This document shows, piece by piece, positions 44,251 through 52,764 of a DNA stretch of 56,032 bases. The notes beneath the pieces are model-generated. The model was not told the DNA's origin and did not search any database. It saw only the letters and a list, made by a program, of their open reading frames with translations. Source of the DNA: Kurthia senegalensis (GTDB lineage Bacteria > Bacillota > Bacilli > Bacillales_A > Planococcaceae); NCBI RefSeq assembly GCF_000285595.1, contig NZ_HE611066.1, positions 28,167 to 84,198 on the forward strand, written 5' to 3'. The translations under genes and the position numbers were made by a program. Positions within the stretch are counted from its first letter, which is position 1; each line of letters starts with the position of its first letter.

Positions 44251-44856
44251 TTAAATATTTTCAATTACTTTGGAATCGATATCAAATATTTCCATCAATG
44301 TCGTCTCTTCGATACTTTGATCTTTAATATCCTCAAGTAGAACGAGCAACAATTGACGCGGATTTCGTAAATATTCAATTTCTCCAAATTTATAATATAA
44401 GACAGGCTCATTCAAATCGCTATGATTGCGAGGCGACGTAAAATACGTCCATCTTACTTCGGGAAAATGATGAATGATTGTTTGCGCATAATAAATAGCA
44501 ATGTCCATAGCTAAATCAATATTATCAGCAGAAACCTCATATGGATTTTCAAGCAGTAATTCTTTTTCTTCATCAAATATTGTTTCAGAAACATCTCGAA
44601 TACTGTCTAATATAAGTGCAATGTCCGACTCTGACAGTTCATGTAATTCAATCTGGTCCAAATACCATTGGAAAAGTGGCATTAAAGAGCCTCTCGTATA
44701 ATCTAGCGACACTTGGTGATTCGCTACTTCGTAAAGCATGTGCATGCGATTCGGTATTTCTGAAACATACCAATCAAAAAATTGTTTCGCTTCTTCTTCG
44801 TTCATATCGAGAAAATCTTTCATTTGAAATGGTGGCAATGATAGCGTGTACTCCAT
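44251..44856 (-). CDS. Unknown acidic cytoplasmic protein beside the immunity array
   Basis: 201 residues from the start MEYTLSLPPFQMKDFLDMNE, which has GGAGGGACC upstream. It is helical and acidic, with repeated Leu/Glu segments (MNEEEAKQFFDWYVSEIPNRM, IALILDSIRDVSETIF) and a beta stretch VLYYKFGEIEYLRNPRQ. There is no signal peptide or membrane helix. I do not recognise the family. It is separated from the SUKH gene by a strong bidirectional terminator. An immunity role is possible from location only. Confidence 0.6.
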   Translation of the reverse strand: MEYTLSLPPFQMKDFLDMNEEEAKQFFDWYVSEIPNRMHMLYEVANHQVSLDYTRGSLMPLFQWYLDQIELHELSESDIALILDSIRDVSETIFDEEKELLLENPYEVSADNIDLAMDIAIYYAQTIIHHFPEVRWTYFTSPRNHSDLNEPVLYYKFGEIEYLRNPRQLLLVLLEDIKDQSIEETTLMEIFDIDSKVIENI

Positions 44857-45204
44857 TTTGGTCCCTCCTAACTGCAGTTCCATAATATTTTATTATAACT
44901 AGTATACAATTTCTCACGAAGAATAGAAATGAAATTCCTAGACTCTCAAAGATTGTTTCAAACGCCGATATATGTACCATCATTATGCATATGCGTAATG
45001 TAAAATAGGGAGACAAAAAAATGCCGTTTCGCAGTTCAAACTTTGGTATCGTCGATATTATTAATATTTTAAAACTATTTGGAGCTGCTTAAGTCTTCTA
45101 GTACAATCCATCAACTAAGAAGCCATATTGCAGAGTTGGAGACAATTTCTACGAAAACAACACGAACTCCATAAAAACTATTTACTCAATTGAATAATAA
45201 CTTA
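44857..45204. other. Intergenic region with no clear gene
   Basis: It holds the promoter of the gene at 44251 and a 23-codon open stretch at about 45021-45092 that resembles nothing known. No RNA motif is seen. Confidence 0.35.
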
Positions 45205-45241
45205 AAATCGCGCTACTTTAATTTCTAAAGTAGCGCGATTT
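45205..45241. terminator. Terminator at the end of the right-hand immunity array
   Basis: AAATCGCGCTACTTTA pairs with TAAAGTAGCGCGATTT (16 bp), with T-rich or A-rich flanks on both strands. It lies 57 bases past the last SUKH stop. Confidence 0.9.
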
Positions 45242-45298
45242 TTTTAACAATGGAAATAAAACAGCAAAAGTTAAAATGTAATTGATAGACGGAATTTG

Positions 45299-46786
45299 TT
45301 AATAAAGTTGTTCCACAAATGCAGTAAAGGTAAAAGCACAGAAACGTGTTTGTTTTTCAAAGACAATTTTTGCTGTTTCTTCATAGCTCTTCCCTAATCG
45401 CACGGCTAATGGTTTAAATGGCGATGCCCCTTCGTGCAACCAATAAGTAACACCTACTGGCAAGCTATTTTTACTTCCAGTTGGATAAATGAAACCAAAT
45501 AAATTGCCAAAGGGATCACAAGCAAACGGCACAAATGGCGCCGGCATACGATCGCCCATCCGTTTCACATAGTCCAACACATAATCCGCACTTGCTGGAT
45601 TAAAGGATAGTAAATCCCCTACAAAGAGTTCAATGCCGACACTTAAAAAGTGTTGGTGATCAAAACGGCCTCCGTTGATTGTACGGAAGAATTGGATAAA
45701 ATCTTTCGGGAAGCGGACTTCTAATTGGCGTTCAACCTCGCGCAGACCTTCTAAGGCATCTTTTTCTTCCGTTCGATAAATGCCTGTTTGCTCAATACCT
45801 GAGTGATCAATCGTATATGTGGTCGGGTTAGGATCATGCGCCCACGTCGAACGGCCTCCTGTGTGTCTTATTAAATGCGCATAGGCATTGACTAACTGCA
45901 TTTTCCCAGGTTCTTTATGATGATGCCAAACTAAACCTTTTAGCTTCGGTGCACCCGCCGCTAAATCCTGTAGCTGCATCGGTGTAAAGCGGGAAGCAGG
46001 TATCGCTCCTGTTTCGAGTGCTTCCTTGAGTTGACGAAAACATTCTTCGAGCTGTACATCGCTTTCGCCTAAATAGAGTTCTTCGGGTAGTGTTGCGGTA
46101 AAGTATAAATTATTCCCCTTAAAGGCAGGGTGCTGATTCTCATACTCTACCGGTTCTTCGGGCAGAAGTTTTTCAAAACCTGGCTCACTCGTACGAAGTA
46201 ACGCCGCATAAGCCGCTTTTCTCTCTTCTTCAGCTTTTCTTCTTGCCTCTGATTCGGCCTTTTCGAGCGCTTCATATTCCTCGTAGGTAATTAAATCTTT
46301 CGCAAACTCTGTGAAGGTTTCTGCTAAATAGCTTGTTGAGTGCTCACGTAAATGGGCAATAGCCTCCTCTTCCGTCAGGCCGTCACCCTCCATTAAATTT
46401 TCAATCGAATCGGAACCGTCATGCGTCCAATAGGCCACGGTTGGATTTTCAGGTCCTTCCACGTAATCAAAACAGAAATAATCGCCACCAGGTGTTGCGG
46501 CGAAAGGCACTAATTCCTCTGGCATACGTCCTTGTTCTACATAATTATCTTTCGCTACTTTAAATGTTGCTATATAAGGTGCATCCTTTGAAGGAATCGT
46601 TAATAACTGTGAAAAAGAAAGTCCATCCCACGTAACATTTTGCTCCAAATAGGCGCCAAAATAAGGGATTGCTTCATCAAGGAAATCTGCTGGCAGTTTC
46701 ACTTGTAGTTCCTCTTCTGCTTGTTTAATTTCTTGCGGTGTTGCAGGTTCTTTTATTTCTGACCAGTCAAATTGATTGAATATCAT
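45299..46786 (-). CDS. Double SUKH-domain protein, probable immunity protein (copy 2)
   Basis: 495 residues. SUKH domain 1 covers about 10-160 (TPQEIKQAEEELQVKLPADF, SDSIENLMEGDG); a charged helix (YEALEKAESEARRKAEEE) links it to a middle domain (LYFTATLPEELYLGESDVQLEE, about 205-320). SUKH domain 2 covers about 340-490 (LREVERQLEVRFPKDFIQFF). SUKH (SMI1/KNR4) proteins are known immunity proteins against toxic nucleases. This copy is nearly identical to 52765-54249 and to the frameshifted left copy. It is the last gene of the array and is intact. GGAAAGGA precedes the ATG. Confidence 0.85.
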   Translation of the reverse strand: MIFNQFDWSEIKEPATPQEIKQAEEELQVKLPADFLDEAIPYFGAYLEQNVTWDGLSFSQLLTIPSKDAPYIATFKVAKDNYVEQGRMPEELVPFAATPGGDYFCFDYVEGPENPTVAYWTHDGSDSIENLMEGDGLTEEEAIAHLREHSTSYLAETFTEFAKDLITYEEYEALEKAESEARRKAEEERKAAYAALLRTSEPGFEKLLPEEPVEYENQHPAFKGNNLYFTATLPEELYLGESDVQLEECFRQLKEALETGAIPASRFTPMQLQDLAAGAPKLKGLVWHHHKEPGKMQLVNAYAHLIRHTGGRSTWAHDPNPTTYTIDHSGIEQTGIYRTEEKDALEGLREVERQLEVRFPKDFIQFFRTINGGRFDHQHFLSVGIELFVGDLLSFNPASADYVLDYVKRMGDRMPAPFVPFACDPFGNLFGFIYPTGSKNSLPVGVTYWLHEGASPFKPLAVRLGKSYEETAKIVFEKQTRFCAFTFTAFVEQLY

Positions 46787-46877
46787 TATCTAAAAATCCT
46801 TTCCATCTTCTTTTTTTGTATGTATTTGTCATTTATCTCCATTATATACAAAAAATATGTATTTTTCCGTGTCTTTT
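46787..46877 (-). repeat. Array spacer module, copy next to SUKH gene
   Basis: A near-identical copy of the left spacer 1687-1775, including GTATATAATGGAGATAAATG. The hairpin arm is degenerate in both, while the spacers between two ankyrin genes keep a full hairpin. Confidence 0.55.
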
Positions 46878-48753
46878 TTAGACAGATGGTGGTCGATTCA
46901 CAACTAATACATTATCTGCCTGTTGTTTTTCTAAGTAATCAATAAGATCCACACCATAAATCCCTTCCGCATAATCCATCTCTGATTCATAAATTGGTAT
47001 AAGCTGATTAGTGACAATAAAGAATCTTTCATTCGATGCAGCAGAAACATCATTTTCTATTGGAGGTCTGGCTAAAAGATGCGTCATGTTTGTATACTCA
47101 GAAAGAATTGCCGCTATTTCCCCTTCTACCGGAAATGTTGTATACACATCTAGTTTCAATGAATTTTTCCGAACGTGATACCCTAGTTCTGCCATTAGAC
47201 GGAGTGGCCAATTTTTTTCAGGAAGTGTCCATTCCTCTTCAGAAGCGACCCAATTAAGTGGTAGTTTCATCATCATTTCCACTACTTTAGTCGAATAAGT
47301 AGTGGACTCTTTTGTAGACACATTATCGCTGACACCGAGCGTGAAAACAACATAATACGGATGTTTCTTTGTTGGATAAATGATATTTCCACTAATTGGA
47401 ATGGAAGGATTACTTTCTACGGTTAAGTCCGTAATTTGAAATGCAATCGGTCCATACTCTGTTTCAAATCGTTGGCGTATTGTTTCCGAATTAGACAGTT
47501 TTTTTAGGTTTTTTAATTGATTTAGATGGTCCCTCACTTGCGGACATATCCACAACCGCAGGACGTTGAAAATCAATCACTTCCTGTACTTGTGCCGCAG
47601 CTAGTTTTTCCTGTAATGCTTCATTTCCATTTACTTCTGCATACTGCCATTCGGCTTTGTATACCGGCACCAGTTCATCGATGCGAATCTCTTTCCCTTC
47701 TATAGGCAGACGTTGGATGTCCGAATCAGTAGGAGCCGAAATCAACATACCGCTTAAATGGGTTTCGATGTCATAGACGGTAGCTAAGCCGTCGTTATTA
47801 GAGACGATGTCCCCTCGCTCAGGTTGGTTTTTTTCAGCATGTGGGATATTTGCTAATTTAATCAACCAATTAATAGGCCATTTTTTATCTTTATCTGACC
47901 AGTCTGCCTCGCCGTCAAGCCAATCTGCCGGCACTTTCATCATATTTTCCACATATAACAGGTTGTACCCAATGGCATAGTCACTCATGCCCGTTGTAAA
48001 TAAAACATAATAAGGATAGGCAGTTGATGGCGCAATGATGTGCACTTGTACAAACAATTGAGAAGGGTATTTGTGACGATAGGTCGTTTGAATGGGTCCA
48101 TACACTTCTTCAAAAGCCGCTCGAATTACGTCATGACTTGCCGGCTCCTCGGGTTCCTCTACATATTGGTCCTCCTCTTCATAGCCATCATCCTCGTCTT
48201 CCTCTTTAGGCGTTGTACGCGGCACATGATCGTCTGGCAAAGTCGCATTATGGGCCTGAATGAGCGCCAGAATCTCCGTTTGATTTTGTTCTTTCGCCAT
48301 CAACTCGGCATCTTTTCGTTCAAAATAGCGAATTGTTGTGTCCACACCATGGTCGATTAATAGTTGGACAACCTCTTTACTTCCAGAAAGAATGGCACTG
48401 AATAGGACATCCTTATAGGGATGAGGCGGTTCAAAATTCACATTAGCCCCACGTTTAAGAAGATACTTGACCATCTCATAATGTCCTTCTTGAGCAGCAA
48501 TCGATAATGCTGTGCCTCCACGATTTTTATTTGCCACATTAACATCTAATCCAAAATCTATTAACCATTTTACTATTTCTAATTGATTTTCTCTCACTGC
48601 CAAATGTAACCAGCTACCTGTAACCACATCTTCATAAAGATGCGCTGGATTTTCTTTAATTAGTGTTTTAACTTCCTCTGCATTACCTTCTATTATGGCG
48701 GCATAAATTTGTTTTGTAATAACTAATTCTGAATCGTTATTATTATTTTTCAT
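46878..48753 (-). pseudogene. Ankyrin / double SUFU protein, frameshifted at an A7 tract (copy 2)
   Basis: The start MKNNNNDSELVITKQIY has AGAGGGAC upstream. Ankyrin repeats (GGTALSIAAQEGHYEMVKYLLKRG) and the first SUFU domain are intact up to about residue 412. There CCT-AAAAAAA-CTG contains one A too many compared with CTTAAGAAACTG in the sister genes. The frame then stops at TAA (47491). The second SUFU domain continues in the next frame to 46878. Removing one base gives 624 residues, the length of the intact copies. The upstream product could still work as a one-SUFU protein. Not a sequencing artefact by any evidence I have, but that is not excluded. Confidence 0.75.
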
Positions 48754-48834
48754 TGTGTCCCTCTTTATTTTCAATAGATATTTGTCATTTATCTCCATTA
48801 TACACAAAAAAACACGGATTTCTCCGTGTCTTCT
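48754..48834 (-). repeat. Array spacer module with complete terminator hairpin
   Basis: Contains the perfect hairpin ACACGGA-GAAA-TCCGTGT (48812-48829), a T7 run, GTGTATAATGGAGATAAATG and AGAGGGAC. A near-identical copy is at 50698-50778. Confidence 0.65.
48812..48829 (-). terminator. Terminator within the array spacer
   Basis: 7-bp stem ACACGGA/TCCGTGT with T7 tail on the minus strand, right after the stop of copy 3. It is identical to the hairpin at 3269-3286. Confidence 0.75.
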
Positions 48835-50697
48835 TTAAATAGATGGTGGTCGATTCACAACTAATACATTATCTGCCTGTTGTTTTTCTAACAATCGTAG
48901 TAAATCAGCTCCATAAATACCTTCTGCATAATCCATTTCTGATTTATAAATCGGAATAAGATGTCTTATTCCTACTAAACAATCTCCAGTCCAAGTGGCA
49001 GAAATACTAGATTCCTTCAAACCTCTAGCTAAAAGATGGTCCATTTCTGTATATTCGGAAAGAATTGTTGCTGTTTTCCCTTCTACTGGGAACGTTGAAT
49101 AGCTATCAATTTCAATGATATTTTTCCGAACATGATATCCAAACTCCATCATTAAACGTAACGGCCAATTTTTCTCAGGAAGTGTCCATTCCTCCTCAGA
49201 AGCGACCCAATCAAGTGGTAATTTCATTAACATTTCATATGCATCATTGTTCGTTATAAGAAGGGAGATACCGTTACTCACACCTAATGTCACTAAAACA
49301 TAATACGGATGTTTTTTCGTTGGATAAATGATATTCCCACTAATTTGAATAGCCGGGTCGCTTTCTTCTAATAAATCGGTAAATTGTAACGCAATTGGTC
49401 CATATTCTTTTTCAAATGTTTGACGTATTGTTTCCGAATTAGACAGTTTCTTAAGTTTTTTAATTGGTTTAGATGGTACCTCACTTGCGGACATATCCAC
49501 AACGGAAGGACGTTGAAAATCAATCACTTCCTGTACTTGTGCCGCTGTTAACTTTTCCTGTAAGGCGGCATAGCCATTTGCTTCCGCATACTGCCATTCG
49601 GCTTTATATACCGGTATCAGTTCATCGATACGAATTTCTTTCCCTTCTATAGGCAGACGTTGGATGTCCAAAACAGTAGGGGTCGAAATCAACATACAAC
49701 TTAAATGGGTTTCAATGCCATATGGGTGAACTAACTCACCTTTATTAGGGACGATGACCCCACGTTCGGGGTGAACGTTTTCATTATGAGGGATGTTCGC
49801 TAATTCGACCAACCAATTAAGTGGCCATATTTTTTCTTTATCTGACCAATCTGCCCCGCCGTCAAGCCAATTTGCCGGCACTTTCATCATATTTTCCACA
49901 TATAACAAATTGTAACCTAGTGCTTTATCACTCATACCCGTTGTAAATAATACATAGTAGGGATAGGCTGTTGACGGGGCAATAATATGCGCTTCAATTG
50001 GCACTTCCGAAGGAAATCTTTCACGATAGGTCATTTGAACAGGACCATACACCTCTTCAAACGCTGCACGAATGACCGCATGACTTGCCGGTTTTTCCTC
50101 TTCATATTGGTCCTCCTCTTCATAGCCATCACCCTCGTCTTCTTCTTTAGGCGTTGTACGCGGCACATGATCCTCTGGTAAGGTCGCATTATGGGCCTGA
50201 ATGAGCGCTAAAATTTCCGTTTGATTTTGTTCTTTCGCCATCAACTCGGCATCTTTTCGTTCAAAATAGCGAATTGTCGTATCCACACCATGATCGATTA
50301 ATAGTTGGACAACCTCTTTATTTCCAGAAAGAATGGCACTGAATAGGACATCCTTATAGGGATGAGGCGGTTCAAAATTCACATTAGCCCCACGTTTAAG
50401 AAGATACTTGACCATCTCATAATGTCCTTCTTGAGCAGCAATCGATAATGCTGTGCCTCCACGATTTTTATTTGCCACATTAACATCTAATCCAAAATCT
50501 ATTAACCATTTTACTATTTCTAATTGATTTTCTCTCACTGCCAAATGTAACCAGCTACCTGTAACCACGTCTTCATAAAGGTGCGCTGGATTTCCTTTAA
50601 TTAGTGTTTTAACTTCCTCTACATTACCTTCTATTATGGCGGCATAAATTTGTTTTGTAATAACTAATTCTGAATCGTTATTATGATTATTTTTCAT
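48835..50697 (-). CDS. Ankyrin / double SUFU protein, probable immunity protein (copy 3)
   Basis: 620 residues from MKNNHNNDSELV (AGAGGGAC site); the longer frame begins in the spacer module. Ankyrin repeats cover about 15-170, an acidic linker (GYEEEDQYEEE) about 195-210, SUFU domain 1 about 215-395 (YYVLFTTGMSDKALGYNLL, WPLNWLVELA) and SUFU domain 2 about 435-620 (YYVLVTLGVSN, WPLRLMMEFG). Its first 170 residues are almost identical to copy 2, and its second SUFU start matches copy 4. This is the most complete member. A cytoplasmic toxin-neutralising role is inferred from SUFU families. Confidence 0.8.
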   Translation of the reverse strand: MKNNHNNDSELVITKQIYAAIIEGNVEEVKTLIKGNPAHLYEDVVTGSWLHLAVRENQLEIVKWLIDFGLDVNVANKNRGGTALSIAAQEGHYEMVKYLLKRGANVNFEPPHPYKDVLFSAILSGNKEVVQLLIDHGVDTTIRYFERKDAELMAKEQNQTEILALIQAHNATLPEDHVPRTTPKEEDEGDGYEEEDQYEEEKPASHAVIRAAFEEVYGPVQMTYRERFPSEVPIEAHIIAPSTAYPYYVLFTTGMSDKALGYNLLYVENMMKVPANWLDGGADWSDKEKIWPLNWLVELANIPHNENVHPERGVIVPNKGELVHPYGIETHLSCMLISTPTVLDIQRLPIEGKEIRIDELIPVYKAEWQYAEANGYAALQEKLTAAQVQEVIDFQRPSVVDMSASEVPSKPIKKLKKLSNSETIRQTFEKEYGPIALQFTDLLEESDPAIQISGNIIYPTKKHPYYVLVTLGVSNGISLLITNNDAYEMLMKLPLDWVASEEEWTLPEKNWPLRLMMEFGYHVRKNIIEIDSYSTFPVEGKTATILSEYTEMDHLLARGLKESSISATWTGDCLVGIRHLIPIYKSEMDYAEGIYGADLLRLLEKQQADNVLVVNRPPSI

Positions 50698-50778
50698 TGT
50701 GTCCCTCTTTATTTTCAATAGATATTTGTCATTTATCTCCATTATACACAAAAAAACACGGGTTTCTCCGTGTCTTCT
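50698..50778 (-). repeat. Array spacer module with terminator hairpin
   Basis: Same layout as 48754-48834. The hairpin ACACGG/CCGTGT at 50756-50773 has one altered base pair. Confidence 0.6.
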
Positions 50779-52662
50779 TTAAATAGATGGTGGTCGATTC
50801 ACAACTAATACATTATCTGCCTGTTGTTTTTCTAAGCAGTGAATCAAATCCACACCATAAATCCCTTCCGCATAATTCATTTCTGATTCATAAATCGGAA
50901 TGAGTTGATTAATTGAGATAAAAAACATTTCATTCACTTCACCAGAAACATCCTTTTCCCTCGGCTTCCTAGCTAAAAGATGGTCCATTTCTGTATATTC
51001 GGAAAGAATTGCTGCTACTTGTCCTTCTACTGGGAATGTTGTATAGGACTTAACTTTCAATTCATTTTTTCGAACATGATACCCATATTCCGCCATTAGA
51101 CGCAGCGGCCAATTTTTCTCAGGAAGTGTCCATTCCTCTTCAGAAGCGACCCAATTAAGTGGTAGTTTCATCATCATTTCGTTTACCCTGATAACATGTG
51201 TATGGGGCTCTTTTATAGATAAATCATTACTAACACCAAGTGTGCAAACAACATAATACGGATGTTTTTTCGTTGGATAAATGATATTTCCACTAATTTG
51301 AATAGCCGGGTCGCTTTCTTCTAATAAACCGGTAAATTGTAACGCAATTGGTCCATATTCTTTTTCAAATGTCTGACGTATTGTTTCCGAATTAGACAGT
51401 TTCTTAAGTTTTTTAATTGGTTTAGATGGTACTTCGCTTGCGGACATATCCACAACGGAAGGACGTTGAAAATCAATCACTTCCTGTACTTGTGCCGCTG
51501 TTAATTTTTCTTGTAAAGCAGCATAGCCATTTGCTTCCGCATACTGCCACTCCGCTTTATATATCGGTACCAGTTCATCGATGCGAATGTCTTCGCCTTC
51601 TATAGACAGGCGTTGGATGTCTGAATCAGTAGGGGTCGAAATCAACATACAACTTAAATGGGTTTCAATGCCATACGGGTGAACTAACTCCCCTTTATTC
51701 GGAACGATGACCCCTCGATTCGGCTGAACGCTTTCATCATGCGGAATACACGCTAATTTAACTAACCAATTAATCGGCCATATTTTTTCTCGGTCTGTCC
51801 AGTCTACATCCCCGTCGAGCCAACCTGCCGGCACTTTCATCATATTTTCCACATATAACAGGTTATACCCAACGGCACGATCACTCATCCCTGTTGTAAA
51901 TAAAACATAATACGGATGTTTGGTTGATGGGGCAATAATATGCGCCTGAATCGGTACCTCAGACGGGAAGTTTTGATAATAGGTCGTTTGAATCGGACCG
52001 TACATCTCTTCGAACGCCGCACGAATGACCGCATGACTAGATGGTTCTTCGTATTCTTCTTCCTCTTCATAATCCTCTTCCTCATCTTCATAGTCTTCCT
52101 CTTCATCGTAGACTTCTTTAGGCGTTGTACGAGGTACATGATCGTCTGGTAAAGTCGCATTATGGGCCTGAATGAGCGCTAAAATTTCCGTTTGATTTTG
52201 TTCTTTCGCCATCAACTCGGCATCTTTTCGTTCAAAATATAGAATCGTCGTATCTGCGCCATGGTCGATTAATAATTGCGCCATCTCTTTACTTCCTGCC
52301 AGAATAGCCCCGAATAATGGGTCTTGGTGAGGATGTTTTGGATTTTCAAAATAAATCTTGGCACCTAATTGGAACATTTCTTTAAACAAATCTACATGCC
52401 CTTCTGATATTGCATTTCTTATCGGTGTATGGCCATAATTTTTATCTTCTATATCAATGTCCATGCCCATTTCTATGAGCCATTTCACAATAGCTGATTG
52501 ATTATACTCAGCTGCTAAATGTAAAACCGTTCCAACCGGTGTATAGGCATGAAAGATCTCTTCATTTTGATTGTATAGTTGTTGTAATGTTGCTAGGTCT
52601 CCATTTCTAATGGCTTTATTTACTTTTACGGTTAAATTTTCTTCTGTTTTATTTTCTTGCAT
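50779..52662 (-). CDS. Ankyrin / double SUFU protein, probable immunity protein (copy 4)
   Basis: 627 residues starting MQENKTEENLTVKVNKAIRN, with GGGGGCC upstream. The ankyrin part differs from copies 2-3 (VLHLAAEYNQSAIVKWLIEMGMDIDIED, FKEMFQLGAKIYF). The linker is the longest acidic tract of the family (DEEEDYEDEEEDYEEEEE). SUFU domain 1 is close to copies 1 and 5 (FTTGMSDRAVGYNLL), whereas the linker after it and the start of SUFU 2 match copy 3. The gene is therefore a mosaic. The second SUFU has VCTLGVSNDLSIKEP. Function as for copy 3. Confidence 0.8.
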   Translation of the reverse strand: MQENKTEENLTVKVNKAIRNGDLATLQQLYNQNEEIFHAYTPVGTVLHLAAEYNQSAIVKWLIEMGMDIDIEDKNYGHTPIRNAISEGHVDLFKEMFQLGAKIYFENPKHPHQDPLFGAILAGSKEMAQLLIDHGADTTILYFERKDAELMAKEQNQTEILALIQAHNATLPDDHVPRTTPKEVYDEEEDYEDEEEDYEEEEEYEEPSSHAVIRAAFEEMYGPIQTTYYQNFPSEVPIQAHIIAPSTKHPYYVLFTTGMSDRAVGYNLLYVENMMKVPAGWLDGDVDWTDREKIWPINWLVKLACIPHDESVQPNRGVIVPNKGELVHPYGIETHLSCMLISTPTDSDIQRLSIEGEDIRIDELVPIYKAEWQYAEANGYAALQEKLTAAQVQEVIDFQRPSVVDMSASEVPSKPIKKLKKLSNSETIRQTFEKEYGPIALQFTGLLEESDPAIQISGNIIYPTKKHPYYVVCTLGVSNDLSIKEPHTHVIRVNEMMMKLPLNWVASEEEWTLPEKNWPLRLMAEYGYHVRKNELKVKSYTTFPVEGQVAAILSEYTEMDHLLARKPREKDVSGEVNEMFFISINQLIPIYESEMNYAEGIYGVDLIHCLEKQQADNVLVVNRPPSI

Positions 52663-52764
52663 ATGTAGGCCCCCAATTTGTTTTTCTCACGAAAGAAATG
52701 GTATTTATTTGTTATTTATCCACATTATACACAAAAAAAACACTTATTTCTCCGTGTCTTTTTG
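52663..52764 (-). repeat. Array spacer module, diverged copy
   Basis: Keeps GACACGGAGAAATAAGTGT, a T8 run and GTGTATAATGTGGATAAAT, but the hairpin is imperfect. It is followed by a different leader to the ATG. Confidence 0.45.

Noticed and set aside
47491-47576. Programmed -1 frameshift in the ankyrin/SUFU copy 2
   Set aside because: The downstream frame needs a +1 shift (one A removed), which the A7 tract does not favour by the standard tandem-slippage mechanism, so it is reported as a slippage mutation only.
51885-52160. Arg/Lys/Met-rich ORFs overlapping the acidic linkers on either strand
   Set aside because: They arise from out-of-frame reading of GAA/GAT-rich linker DNA in every copy and follow the linker, not an independent coding signal.
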